Below are positions 11,101 through 20,820 of a stretch of DNA of 64,000 nucleotides, piece after piece; positions within the stretch are counted from its first letter, which is position 1; each line of letters opens with the position of its first letter. The translations under genes were made by a program, and so were the position numbers. Under the pieces are notes generated by a model. The model had not been told where the DNA came from. It saw only the letters and a list, made by a program, of their open reading frames with translations, and did not search any database. The stretch comes from Pseudomonadota bacterium (lineage in GTDB: Bacteria > Myxococcota_A > Polyangia > Polyangiales > Polyangiaceae), in NCBI GenBank assembly GCA_023398955.1, contig JAEWRL010000082.1, forward strand, positions 8,530 to 72,529, given 5' to 3'.

Positions 11101-11650
11101 CCTTGAACGCGTCGAGCTTTTCGGCTTCCTCCAGAGTGATTTCGAGTTCGGAGAGATCGAGGTCACCGGCGTACCCAAGACTCTTCAAGAAGAGCCGGTA
11201 CATGATCTCCGTGATGCTTTGATTCCCCGTGCGGATCCCGCGATCGGTGGAGACATCGAAGATGACTGCCTCGGTGGGGATCTGCTCCGAGATATTGCTG
11301 AGCAGGACTTCGATCTTCGGATCGGCGGCGCGCTGCGCGAGTAGGCGCGCGGCACCGTCACCTACGATGTTTCGATTCTGCAGCGCCAATCCGAGGTACT
11401 TGGCAAAGCTGGACTTACCTGAGCCAAAGAAGCCAGAGACCCAGACGGCGATACCATCATGGGGCTTCTTCGGCGTCTCCCAGTAGCTCTCCAGGACCTC
11501 CGTCAGGTGGCCACGGATGGAGTCCGTGACCACGTACTCAGCGAGTTCGTCCTTGATGATGTTCTCATCGGCTTGGTCAACCTTGATGACCTCCTCGATG
11601 CGACGATCGATCTGGCCTTCAAAGAGTTTTCGGATGGTGACTTCAGACAT
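8108..11650 (-). CDS. brxC: BrxC, BREX P-loop ATPase
   Basis: BrxC is the large ATPase of BREX, thought to act with PglX and BrxB in target recognition and exclusion. The product is 1180 residues, the usual size. Walker A GFFGSGKS is at residues 73-80, preceded by AVWVS. Walker B LLFVVDE is at 258-264. The C-terminal half has long helical stretches rich in Glu/Arg that suggest coiled coil. The gene lies 27 bases downstream of brxB and 12 bases upstream of pglX, within one operon. Confidence 0.95.
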   Translation of the reverse strand: MSEVTIRKLFEGQIDRRIEEVIKVDQADENIIKDELAEYVVTDSIRGHLTEVLESYWETPKKPHDGIAVWVSGFFGSGKSSFAKYLGLALQNRNIVGDGAARLLAQRAADPKIEVLLSNISEQIPTEAVIFDVSTDRGIRTGNQSITEIMYRLFLKSLGYAGDLDLSELEITLEEAEKLDAFKAKYLEIFGKEWDTGKGLIAFAVQQASRVMHELEPDTFATADSWREAALKRADITPGDLAKRGMELMRRRSPGKTLLFVVDEVGQFVARDVQKMLDLQAVVQNLGRIGRGKMWIVVTSQEKLTELVGGLDDKRVELARLMDRFPLQVHLEPADISEVTSRRVLSKNAEAEKTLRDLFTENRGRLSDNTRLSADIKLPELTTESFIDLYPLLPYQIDLIIQVVSGLRTQGGSSKHVGGANRTIIKLAQQLLIHPDVDLASQTLGTLARVDQVYDLVSGNIASEVRGKIDDIQKKVDHHLAQPVAKAICLLQYVRSIHRTAENIAASLHPAVTADSRLSEVREALAALERAHMVRRGDDGYRIPTPAEDDWERQRGSLNPKPGDVSRLHADIVAGLWQPQPQHSFLEVKVFKAGLYLGGRQHVDGDIPVHLTLAEVGSECDERTEEARKRSQTETKSIFWVCALDEAIDRETQELFRSKEILARKERGAQTKDETALVAEEKLRLRRHQDELRRLLKQALLTGTIFFRGNDRSPDDTATDVGRTAAKALSQALPEVFDRFEEAAARAGKNDLDSLMTTENLRGLTPVFTNLSLVRDQGGKPVFNTETGPLAEVLSRIENRTSYGETANGKYLADEFNKEPFGWDFDVVRLLVVALLRAGKLEATSKGQIIESALSLEARNTFSNNNLFRQASFRPRTGPVDFAQVVDASEHFKEVFGREVAELEQGVVAGAIREEVHRHDAELQEVHTLLVQHNLPGADVLRTALDEMRSIRSGKEEHVILTFNGAYKQLKEAIRRAAELSQALTEPRLYDIARARKALGELWNLLRDEHDLSDDLREQHDKLQNLMAKETFFRELAAIDQHTRALEQEHKRLHDEAAQARAAAYAAAVTKLRSTPGFAELSEDQEQRIVRPLGSRATLDGTDAVAIPLLRSDLAACSGRLSGAIEEMLRLVDGNRIVSVTASSYFSGGIETEEQLDQALAGLKEQCLELIGAGKKVLVQ

Positions 11651-11677
11651 GTTTCTTGGTCCTGGACGGGGGCTCCA

Positions 11678-12262
11678 TCAGAAGATCTTCGGCCGGTAGT
11701 TGTGTTCGGCGTCGAGCACGCCCATGAACCTGAGACCAGCCGCACCATCCAGCTCCCCGGGGTAGAACAAGACGGAAGGTACGTGCACCTTGCCCTTGAG
11801 CTGCTCGAGCAAGGACGAAGTGCGGTAGATGGGAAAGAGCGCGGCGGCGCGCACGATGAAGACGACGTCGCGGAGCGGGTCGGCATCGGCAGGGATATGG
11901 GCCGCCACCAGCTCGTCGAGGGGCCGGTATTCGCTGAGGACCTGGTGAATGGTCTCGATGGTCGATTCGAGCCCAACGGAACGCTCAGCTTCGGCAACGG
12001 CTGCCGCATCCAGGCCTTCGGCTGCCAGTGCTTCATGCATGCACTCGGCAAGGGAGATCGAGGTCACTCGCTTGCCGGCTTGCTCCAGCCTCGTTGCGAG
12101 TAGCGCGGTCTCCTGCCGGACCGCGAACTCCACTTCAGGCGCGTAGCGAAATATCGCGTACGGCATATCGTGGTACGCGCTGATGGCGGGCCGAGGGTCC
12201 GCTTGTTTCAGCACCGGCTCCAGTTGGCCCGTCAGGCGCTGCTTCCAGTCGCTCATGCGCAC
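11678..12262 (-). CDS. brxB: BrxB (DUF1788), BREX protein
   Basis: A 194-residue protein matching BrxB in size, position and sequence style: an N-terminal DWKQRLTGQL region, a conserved aromatic/acidic middle, and the C-terminal PGELDG...FMGVLDAEHNYRP segment typical of DUF1788. The molecular role of BrxB is not established in detail; it is required for function in studied type 1 systems. The start overlaps the end of brxA by 10 bases. It lies directly upstream of brxC. Confidence 0.92.
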   Translation of the reverse strand: MRMSDWKQRLTGQLEPVLKQADPRPAISAYHDMPYAIFRYAPEVEFAVRQETALLATRLEQAGKRVTSISLAECMHEALAAEGLDAAAVAEAERSVGLESTIETIHQVLSEYRPLDELVAAHIPADADPLRDVVFIVRAAALFPIYRTSSLLEQLKGKVHVPSVLFYPGELDGAAGLRFMGVLDAEHNYRPKIF

Positions 12263-13038
12263 AGCTCCTGGGCGTAGGACGCCGATGAATCATTGGGCAG
12301 CTTGAGCTGCGCCAGACTGCCTGCCACCTGGTAGTGAACCTTGCGGTACTGGTGAAGCCGCAGAAGCTCGCGTTCCACGTCCGAGGTCTCCATCTGGTAC
12401 ATGCGCCAATCCTTTGAATCGACGATCCTTCGAGCGTTTGGCTCTGCTTCGGCCATGGCGTGCAGCAGGTAGAGGAAGCTCTCCTCGGGAAGGTGGTAGG
12501 AGATGAACTCCTTACGAGCGGTGCCGGTGACGAGTCCGAAGTCGAGCGCATTCTGAAGTAGTGCGTTCGAGAGACGCCGCACGGTGACCGGTTGCCACGG
12601 GCTCTTGGTGCGCTTTGCAATGTCCTTTGAGCGGAGGAACGCCTCAACGTCATCTGCCGTCAGGCTCGACTTCCCGGAGTCTCGGGCCTCAAAGAACCAG
12701 TCGATCAGGAAGCTGCGGAGCAGGTACTCGTCGCGCGTGATGTGCCAAAGCAGCAAGGGCTTCCAGCTTTCCAGCGAGAAGCCGCACTGGGCGAGGATGG
12801 TGAGGCTCTTGTCGCGGCCGCCAGGATCCAGGCGGCGACTGATCGCCTGGAGGATGTCCTTGCGCCACGACTCCGAAACAGCGGCAACGGTTGGGGCCTG
12901 ACTCAGTCGTTTGATGTTGTCGGGCTTCGACGTCTGGAAATCCCAGTCGCGGAGCGCCGCGTAGGTTTCTTCAACCAACCCAGCTCGAATGATCGAGGTC
13001 GACGAAATGAGGTCATGCCGGGGTCCGAGTCCAATCAT
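12253..13038 (-). CDS. brxA: BrxA (DUF1819), BREX protein
   Basis: A 261-residue protein of the DUF1819/BrxA family, a small mostly helical protein for which DNA binding has been reported in other systems. Family features visible include the N-terminal STSIIRAGLVEETYAAL segment, the PLLLWHITRDEYLLRSFLID centre and a C-terminal stretch ending ...YRKVHYQVAGSLAQLKLP. It overlaps brxE by 4 bases (ATGA) and brxB by 10 bases, so translation of the three genes is probably coupled. Confidence 0.93.
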   Translation of the reverse strand: MIGLGPRHDLISSTSIIRAGLVEETYAALRDWDFQTSKPDNIKRLSQAPTVAAVSESWRKDILQAISRRLDPGGRDKSLTILAQCGFSLESWKPLLLWHITRDEYLLRSFLIDWFFEARDSGKSSLTADDVEAFLRSKDIAKRTKSPWQPVTVRRLSNALLQNALDFGLVTGTARKEFISYHLPEESFLYLLHAMAEAEPNARRIVDSKDWRMYQMETSDVERELLRLHQYRKVHYQVAGSLAQLKLPNDSSASYAQELCA

Positions 13039-13595
13039 TCCTCGAGCCTCGCGTAGGGGATCGCGGGAGCGCCAGGCTCTCCCCTGGAAAATCCAGCCGC
13101 CAGGAGCGTGATGATGTCGTCACTTGGTGCATGACTGCCGGAAATCGGCACTGCACGGTTCTCAGCCGAACGGCGCAGCTTCTTCGCTGCTTCCGCCTGC
13201 GCTTCGGTGAGGACCTCCAGCCTGCCCAGTGTGCCAAGGAGATCGGTGGACTGCTCTTCGACCGCTGCAAAGGCAGACTCCCAGCGATCGGTATTGTCGA
13301 TCCAGTCCTGCCAGTGTTCTTGAAACTGATCCTCGATGTCAGCAGGCAAGTTCCACAGCGTCATGCAGCCGGGCGGGTCGAAGAGTTCGTGGCAACGACT
13401 CTTTGCCACATCGAACACGATGCGAGCCTGCGCGAACCTGTGCGTCGTGGGAAAGCCGCGCTTCAGCACAACCCCACCGCGGCGACCCAGGACGCTCTGG
13501 GTATTCCACCAGCGGGCGCCGTCCATTTCACCATGGCGGGCCACGGCGAGGCGTAGTTTGAAGAGACGCTCGAAGTCGATGTTGGGCGCGGCCAT
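13035..13595 (-). CDS. brxE: BrxE family protein, marker of type 6 BREX
   Basis: This 186-residue protein occupies the position of brxE, the gene that precedes brxA in type 6 BREX loci. Recognisable stretches are LRLAVARHGEMDGARWWN, GRRGGVVLKRGFPTTH and CHELFDPPGCMTLWNLP. No enzymatic motif is visible and its role is not known. The ATG at 13595 overlaps the stop of the upstream HTH gene (TGATG), and the stop overlaps the brxA start. Family assignment rests on recalled sequence resemblance plus gene order, so it is strong but not search-confirmed. Confidence 0.8.
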   Translation of the reverse strand: MAAPNIDFERLFKLRLAVARHGEMDGARWWNTQSVLGRRGGVVLKRGFPTTHRFAQARIVFDVAKSRCHELFDPPGCMTLWNLPADIEDQFQEHWQDWIDNTDRWESAFAAVEEQSTDLLGTLGRLEVLTEAQAEAAKKLRRSAENRAVPISGSHAPSDDIITLLAAGFSRGEPGAPAIPYARLEE

Positions 13596-13789
13596 CAGCT
13601 GTCGTCCTCCCCTCGCAGCACCGCCTTCTGCTCCTCGATCCACGCGTCGATGTCGACGCGCTTGAAACGCCACTGCCCGCCGACCTTGAAGCCAGGGAGA
13701 GTGCCCTTCTGGGCGAGTGAGTAGACCGTCTTGTCGGTGACCTTCAGCAACTTGGCGACCTCGGGCAGCGTGAGGATTTCATCCGTCAT
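13595..13789 (-). CDS. Small excisionase/MerR-type HTH protein heading the BREX operon
   Basis: A 64-residue protein made almost entirely of an excisionase-type winged HTH (HTH_17): LTLPEVAKLLKVTDKTVY, then GTLPGFKVGGQWRFKR, then an acidic tail. The ATG at 13789 was chosen because upstream codons in frame have no family resemblance. The stop overlaps the brxE start. Position and coupling suggest an operon regulator, filling the place taken by the WYL protein BrxR in some other BREX loci. This role is inference; such domains also occur in excisionases and plasmid regulators. Confidence 0.8.
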   Translation of the reverse strand: MTDEILTLPEVAKLLKVTDKTVYSLAQKGTLPGFKVGGQWRFKRVDIDAWIEEQKAVLRGEDDS

Positions 13790-14148
13790 GAGGAGCGAGC
13801 TTCTCCGCCGCAGCGGACGGCAGACTTTTCCAGCGGGCAGCAGGGTACAGCCACCTAAGGGCAAGGCGCAAGGTGCAGCGTGAGTGAAATCGTAGCCACC
13901 GGTAGACCGGGGCTGGCAACTCGCGGGAAGTACGTCCGCGACCCGACATGCGGCCGCCCCGCCGTGCGCCGGGCTGAAGGTGGTCTGCGCGTACATCGGC
14001 CCGATGCTACGCGGGCCGGCCACTGTCGTCTCTGCCGATCTGGTACAGGTCGGGCGTAGATTGTCAGCCCGGGCGCGCTACTTTCTCGCGCCAGATCACC
14101 CCTGCGGGTGATGCGCGTCGTCGCCAGACCTTTATCGCGGAAGGTGGG
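13790..14148. other. Intergenic region upstream of BREX operon
   Basis: This 359-base stretch separates the helicase-nuclease gene from the HTH-brx operon and is the only place for the main BREX promoter. It contains a 7-base inverted repeat, ATCACCC (14095-14101) and GGGTGAT (14106-14112), about 36 bases after the helicase stop. It has no T-run on either side, so it could be an operator or a weak terminator. No convincing -35/-10 pair was found, and no RNA gene was recognised. Confidence 0.4.
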
Positions 14149-16644
14149 CTACCTTGAGATGGGGGAGGAGAACGCGGAGAGCAGCTGCTTTCCGTTGAGG
14201 TGATGCTCCGCCAGTAGCCGATACACCTCCGCGTTCGTCCAGTCGCTGGAACCGCGCGAGGCGAGCCTCGCGACGAAGTTCCTCACTGCGTCGACGAGTC
14301 GGGCGAGGCGGTCTGGAGTGATGACCCGACAACCATCAGGACCATGCACGCCCACATCGAACCGGGTAGCAGATCCGATGAACAACGCGCAGACGTTCTC
14401 TTCCGCCAGGCTGCTCTTGGCTCGATACCACTGAAGGCTGTGCAGAAGCTGCTCCGCGTCCTTTTTCGGGATGACTGCGTATCCCGCCTCGTTCTTGCAC
14501 TCGATGACGAACGCCTGCTCTCCCCACTGGAACAGGTTATCCGGTCCTTCGCCGAGCTCAGATTCGGGTCGCTGCGAATCGGCGCCAAGAAAATCGCCCA
14601 GGCGTTTAACGGCTTCCTCGAATTGATTCGCTTTCGCCTTGAAGTCCAATGCCGTCGATACCGAATCGAACTCCGCGATGAGGCCGTTGCCGCTCGTGAA
14701 ATGCCGTCGGAGAGCCAACAGTCGAGTAGCAGCGTCACGCTCGGCAGGAGTGCGGAGAGCGACCCCGGTGGGCGGGCGTGCCACGCCTCGAGATTCCGCG
14801 TAGGCTGCAGCCTGAACTCGCATGGCCTCCCCCGGATCCAGCGGCACCAGGCAGCGAGCCTTCATCTCTAACAGCTCTGCTCGTCGCTCCGGGCTGTCGA
14901 CGTTCGCAATTGCCGCTGACAACTGATGCGCCGCAGCATCGAGCTCACCGACGGAGGCTTTGGTAAATATGTCTCGCTCTGAATTCGCCAGATCGATGCG
15001 CGAAACATCCGGCATGGCATCAAGCGAGGAAAGCTTGTTGCGCACCCGTTCGTCGTAGAAGCTCCTCCAAGATGGATTTCGTCGAAGTAGAGGTTCCACG
15101 ACGGAGGTGAACGCGTCTTCGGGATTCTCCCCGTCGGCGCGAGCGATGTCGGCCAGCTCTCGTGCAACATCTAGCTGGAGCTGAAGGTCGCGTCCGAAGT
15201 GCCTGGCGACGTCCGCATTGGAGACAAACGAGGCAAGCTCAGGCCCCGCCAGTATCGCGACGGCGAAGTCGGCGGGCGAACGCACAGCACGTCCGAGTCC
15301 CTGCTCGATACGGTACATCATGCGTCCGCGAGGACCGCCGACCCCCCGCAGTCGGGAACGGTCTCGGAGGTCAGTCGCGGATTCACCATGAGGCAGGCCA
15401 TCAATGATGAGGACGCGACAAGAATCGTCGGGAAGGTCTACTCCATCGTAGCGCTGTGCCAAGACCGCGAACTTCGTTGCGCCCGACCTGAGCTTGGCAA
15501 CGACGTCTTCGACTGTGTCGCGCATTCCCAACTCGGCGCCGGCGGCCACCCAGTCGTTCGCCAGTTTGGACGAAGGGCAAAGCGCAACGACAGCGTGCTG
15601 CCGGCAAGCATTCTTCGCCCATCGGATCACCCACTCCCGCCCCAGCGTCGGGTCAATGAGCGATGGGACGAGCACCAATCGCTCTCCTGGTGGTGAATCG
15701 CTTCCGACGACCACAGGAGATTTGGCAGAGGCAGCATCGCAGCCAAGCGAGCGCACGAGTATGGAGTCGTCAGCAAGGGTCGCAGAAGCAAACAGCCGGT
15801 GCTTCGCCCCAGCAAACGCCGGGACTGCGTCGACAATAGGTAGTACTGGCGACACCTCGACTGCAGCGCTCGACACCACGACTCGGGTCAAAGCGAGGTG
15901 GTTGCGCAGCCGTGGCCATGTGAACTTCACCTGCTTCTCACCGGCGGACGCCTGTATCATCTCGGACGCTCTGTCGATGAGGTCACGCCAAATCCAGTGA
16001 GGCACCTCGACAACAACCGAGGGCTCCCCCGCCAGCACCTCGTCCCAATTTTGAGGCTCTCGCGACCGACATGCGTCGGAAAGTAGAAGTCGGAGGGAAT
16101 CGAAGAGTGCTCCGCTCTCGATACGCAGGGTGAAAGCGTTCAGGACCTCTTCCACGCCGGCATGTGCATCATCGCAGACAATTGCCTCCGGCGTGAAAGC
16201 CACATCGCTCCGCTCGAAGGTGCTCAGACCATTGAACATCTTGTCGTAGGTGCAGACCGTCACCGCTCGACCGCCGAGGCAATCAGGGTGCGGATGGGGC
16301 TGACCACCGGGATAGGCGTGGGCGGCCACGCCGAGGCGAGCTGCCTCCTCAAGGGTTTGGTTGACGAGTTGCACTGTTGGACAGAGGAAAACCACGCCTC
16401 GTCCTGACGCGGCCATGTGAGATTGCAGGTAGAGGAGTCCAACCGCGCTCTTGCCCAGGCCCGTTGGCATCTTCAGGACCAGATCGTGCTCCTCGCGACG
16501 TGCATGAAGCTGCTCCAACGCGGCGATCTGCGCCGGACGCAGTACGGCGTGTGAGGCCCTTCGGTCGAGTGACTGAAAGATCTGGAGAGGATTCAGCTCG
16601 CGTGTGGTGCTGCGAGAACGGAGCAGTTTTCCGAAGTCGACCAT
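14149..16644 (-). CDS. Superfamily 2 helicase fused to restriction-type nuclease domain
   Basis: An 831-residue protein. The N-terminal half is a DEAD/DEAH-type helicase with Walker A MPTGLGKSAVG (about residues 60-70), a DDAH box in place of DEAH (VCDDAHAGVEE), LFASATL (motif III) and RIEQGLGRAVR (motif VI). The C-terminal part contains FVIECKNEAG, the E-x-K core of a PD-(D/E)XK nuclease, preceded by an acidic/Gln segment. This is the architecture of stand-alone restriction or defence helicases. It is read in the same direction as the ParB-like gene 13 bases upstream and precedes the BREX locus. The substrate is unknown. Confidence 0.8.
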   Translation of the reverse strand: MVDFGKLLRSRSTTRELNPLQIFQSLDRRASHAVLRPAQIAALEQLHARREEHDLVLKMPTGLGKSAVGLLYLQSHMAASGRGVVFLCPTVQLVNQTLEEAARLGVAAHAYPGGQPHPHPDCLGGRAVTVCTYDKMFNGLSTFERSDVAFTPEAIVCDDAHAGVEEVLNAFTLRIESGALFDSLRLLLSDACRSREPQNWDEVLAGEPSVVVEVPHWIWRDLIDRASEMIQASAGEKQVKFTWPRLRNHLALTRVVVSSAAVEVSPVLPIVDAVPAFAGAKHRLFASATLADDSILVRSLGCDAASAKSPVVVGSDSPPGERLVLVPSLIDPTLGREWVIRWAKNACRQHAVVALCPSSKLANDWVAAGAELGMRDTVEDVVAKLRSGATKFAVLAQRYDGVDLPDDSCRVLIIDGLPHGESATDLRDRSRLRGVGGPRGRMMYRIEQGLGRAVRSPADFAVAILAGPELASFVSNADVARHFGRDLQLQLDVARELADIARADGENPEDAFTSVVEPLLRRNPSWRSFYDERVRNKLSSLDAMPDVSRIDLANSERDIFTKASVGELDAAAHQLSAAIANVDSPERRAELLEMKARCLVPLDPGEAMRVQAAAYAESRGVARPPTGVALRTPAERDAATRLLALRRHFTSGNGLIAEFDSVSTALDFKAKANQFEEAVKRLGDFLGADSQRPESELGEGPDNLFQWGEQAFVIECKNEAGYAVIPKKDAEQLLHSLQWYRAKSSLAEENVCALFIGSATRFDVGVHGPDGCRVITPDRLARLVDAVRNFVARLASRGSSDWTNAEVYRLLAEHHLNGKQLLSAFSSPISR

Positions 16645-16657
16645 GGGTATGCTCCAT

Positions 16658-17084
16658 TCAAGCTACCCCTGGCGCGAGTTCGGCGGCAAGCTCAACAGAT
16701 TCAAGGCGACGGAGACTCATCCACACCCGCCACTGCCCCGCCCATCCGGCCTCCCGCAGCACCTCGCGCAGCGGCCGCTCGCTCGTCGGCTCCTTGCCGT
16801 CGACTGCCTCCAGCGCCGCCACTTCCGCCTGAATGGCCGGCGCCAGGTACGTGAGGTTCACCAGCTGGGTGATGCGCGGCTGGCTGACTTCCAGACGGCG
16901 AGCCAGCTCACCCACGCTCTCCACCCGGCCCTCGTCGAGGAGCCGCCGCAGCTGGTGCCCGAGCGCCAATAGACGCGCCACGTAGGCGGGACGGCGGCTG
17001 GGCTGGCCAGGGACGCGCCGTGCCCGCTCGACGCGCGCCACAGCCGCTCGTGGGCGCAGCTGCGCGCGGAGGATGACCGGAGCG

Positions 17085-17095
<11 letters not shown>
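16658..17095 (-). CDS. ParB-like HTH protein of the recombinase module
   Basis: A 145-residue protein with a ParB/KorB-like helix-turn-helix: VESVGELARRLEVSQPRITQ around residues 60-80, followed by LVNLTYLAPAIQ. The N-terminus is Arg-rich and no ParB nuclease or CTPase box is seen. The start overlaps the end of the serine recombinase gene by 11 bases. Small HTH proteins of this kind commonly follow large serine recombinases in the DUF2924-recombinase cassette of phages. They may act as a recombination accessory or directionality factor; this is inferred from position. Confidence 0.65.
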
Positions 17096-18681
<1,586 letters not shown>

Positions 18682-18695
<14 letters not shown>

Positions 18696-19031
18696 GAAGT
18701 TGAGAGCCTTTGAACTCGCTGATTCGCTCGCGGTAGCGGTTTATCGCCACACGCAAGGCTTCCCTCGCGAAGAGGTCTACGGGTTGACCTCGCAGCTTCG
18801 GCGCGGTGCGGTGTCCATCGCTTCGAACATCGTCGAAGGCTGTGCGAGACACTCCGAGGCGGACTACCTGCGGTTCCTTGATATCGCCTATGCGGCCAGT
18901 CGCGAACTCGAATACCAACTGTCTCTCGCCCGACGACTCGAGTACCTGGCAGCCGAGGACGCAGCCGCGCTGATGGCGCTGGCAACCGAAACCGCAAAGG
19001 TACTCGCGGGCCTGCTGCGTTCACTCCGCCG

Positions 19032-19035
<4 letters not shown>
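18682..19035 (+). CDS. Four-helix-bundle protein (23S rRNA intervening-sequence family)
   Basis: A 117-residue protein of the S23/four-helix-bundle family first known from intervening sequences in 23S rRNA genes. Motifs include LRAFELADSLAVAVYR, the conserved SIASNIVEGCARHS and FLDIAYASRELEYQL-like helix 3. Function is unknown; relatives include the Avd protein of diversity-generating retroelements. It lies opposite to its neighbours and is bracketed by inverted heptamer repeats. Its ATG (18682) overlaps an in-frame start of the recombinase on the other strand (CAT at 18681-18683). This arrangement marks it as an inserted unit rather than a native phage gene. Confidence 0.9.
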
Positions 19036-19595
<560 letters not shown>

Positions 19596-19621
19596 AGTCT
19601 CCTCGTTGATTTCGCGGCGAA

Positions 19622-19804
19622 TCACGCTCGTCGCGTCGGACACACAGGCTCTGCTTCCGCCTCCAAGCAAGACGAGAGAGCGAGTTCGAGGAGTGCTTCC
19701 GCGAGCAGATCGAATAGCTCGTCGCGGTAGGCTTCGGGGGGCTTGGTCGGTCGCGCAGGGGGTACGGCCGGGACTGCCGTGACGTTCGGTTGGTTCTTGG
19801 CCAT
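19622..19804 (-). CDS. Small hypothetical protein, first gene of recombinase operon
   Basis: A 60-residue ORF with a Pro-rich N-terminus and an acidic helical segment (EAYRDELFDLLAEALLELAL). It starts at ATG 19804, 8 bases after the CGCGTTT box of a bipartite promoter-like motif, which implies a leaderless or near-leaderless message. It ends 26 bases before the DUF2924 start. No family is recognised. Its reality is supported by the promoter position and codon usage rather than by homology. Confidence 0.55.
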   Translation of the reverse strand: MAKNQPNVTAVPAVPPARPTKPPEAYRDELFDLLAEALLELALSSCLEAEAEPVCPTRRA

Positions 19805-19812
19805 CGTGGTTC

Positions 19813-19843
19813 AAACGCGGCGGCCGAACCGAAAGTGGGACAG
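19813..19843 (-). promoter_or_regulatory. Bipartite promoter-like motif, copy B
   Basis: On the minus strand: CTGTCCC (19843-19837), 17 bases, CGCGTTT (19819-19813). It is one of four copies with identical spacing in the element. The start codon of the 60-residue gene lies 8 bases after the second box. Confidence 0.6.
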
Positions 19844-19877
19844 GGGAGGTCGCTGACCACTTGACGACCCGACATTC

Positions 19878-19895
19878 GTCCAGTAATCACTGGAC
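19878..19895. promoter_or_regulatory. Perfect inverted repeat, candidate repressor operator
   Basis: GTCCAGT (19878-19884), AATC, ACTGGAC (19889-19895): a perfect 7-4-7 inverted repeat. It lies in the divergent region between the minus-strand promoter-like motif and the XRE regulator gene, the usual place for a repressor operator. Confidence 0.55.
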
Positions 19896-19939
19896 ACTGC
19901 ACGACGGCACTCCCACCAGCTGCCGCAGGAAGAACTGAT

Positions 19940-20296
19940 GTGAGCCAAGAAACGCTTGGAAAGAGGCTGAAGCGCGTTCGGCAGGAGCGCGAGCTAGGCC
20001 TGCGGGCCGCCGCGACCAAAGCCGGCATCTCCGCCACCTACCTCTCTCGGATAGAGAACAACCAAGACCCCAGCCCCCCCACCGAAAAGACGATCCGCGC
20101 CCTGGCGGAACTCCTCGACGACGACTTCGACGAGCTGATGCAGCTCGCTGGTCGTGTCCCAGAGGACGTTGGGGCCATGATCACCGGCGACCCGCAGATG
20201 CCTGAGTTTCTTCGGACCGCCAGAGAGCAGAACGTCACCGCCAAGGACCTCTTGGCGATGCTTGAGGCAGCAAAGAAGAAACGGCGAGGAAAGTGA
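19940..20296 (+). CDS. XRE-family transcriptional regulator
   Basis: A 118-residue protein with an N-terminal Cro/C1-type HTH: LGKRLKRVRQERELGLRAAA then ISATYLSRIENN, followed by a region suited to dimerisation. It starts at GTG 19940 with AGGAAG upstream. It overlaps the ImmA/IrrE protease gene by 4 bases (GTGA). XRE repressors paired with ImmA proteases control phages and integrative elements; cleavage of the repressor relieves repression. It probably binds the inverted repeat at 19878-19895. Confidence 0.92.
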   Translation: MSQETLGKRLKRVRQERELGLRAAATKAGISATYLSRIENNQDPSPPTEKTIRALAELLDDDFDELMQLAGRVPEDVGAMITGDPQMPEFLRTAREQNVTAKDLLAMLEAAKKKRRGK

Positions 20297-20820
20297 CCCA
20301 GGAACTGAAAGTACCCTTCCTCGCGGTGCCTCAAATCGAGCACCGCGCGACGGACCTCCTGGCCCGCGTGGCGGAGTGGAGCGGCAAGCCGCTGCGCCCT
20401 CCGATCGACGTGGACCAGATCATCGAAGGGTACCTCCAGCTCGAGCTCGCGTTCACGGACCTCTACGACATGCTCGGGCTGCCGAACGTGCTCGGGGCGA
20501 CCTTCCTCAAGGACCGCCGCATCTTCATCGAAGAGAGCCTCGAGCTTGGCGGGCACGAGGGACGCATCGCCTTCACCATGGCCCACGAGGTGGGCCACTG
20601 GGAGCTGCACCGTCCCCTCATTGAAGCGCGCGAGGCCTGCGCGCCGCTTTTCTCTACCAAAGACCTCCCCGAGCAGCCCGCGATCGTGTGTCGCTCGGAC
20701 GACGGGAAGCGGCCGCCCGTGGAGGTTCAGGCGGACATGTTCGCCGCTCACCTGCTCATGCCCGCGGCCGACGTACGCGCCGTGGTGCATGCCCGCTACG
20801 GCCTCACGCTGCCGCATTGA
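20293..20820 (+). CDS. ImmA/IrrE metallopeptidase, in-frame TGA then 58 further codons
   Basis: A zinc metallopeptidase of the ImmA/IrrE (DUF955) family, likely to cleave the adjacent XRE repressor. The active site HEVGH is in MAHEVGHWELH (near residue 98), with VEVQADMFAAHLLMP downstream supplying a third ligand region. Frame 1 meets TGA at 20818-20820 after LTLPH. The same frame then continues with family-like sequence (KHVEELRK..., FSNVSNEAMRYRLLDL...) to a stop at 20995-20997, giving 235 codons in total. The gene is therefore either recently nonsense-mutated, read through, or functional as a truncated 175-residue protein retaining the catalytic domain. Confidence 0.88.
   Translation: MTQELKVPFLAVPQIEHRATDLLARVAEWSGKPLRPPIDVDQIIEGYLQLELAFTDLYDMLGLPNVLGATFLKDRRIFIEESLELGGHEGRIAFTMAHEVGHWELHRPLIEAREACAPLFSTKDLPEQPAIVCRSDDGKRPPVEVQADMFAAHLLMPAADVRAVVHARYGLTLPH

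Noticed and set aside
14095..14112. Hairpin after the helicase gene as an intrinsic terminator
   Set aside because: Stem of only 7 bases and no T-run on either strand.
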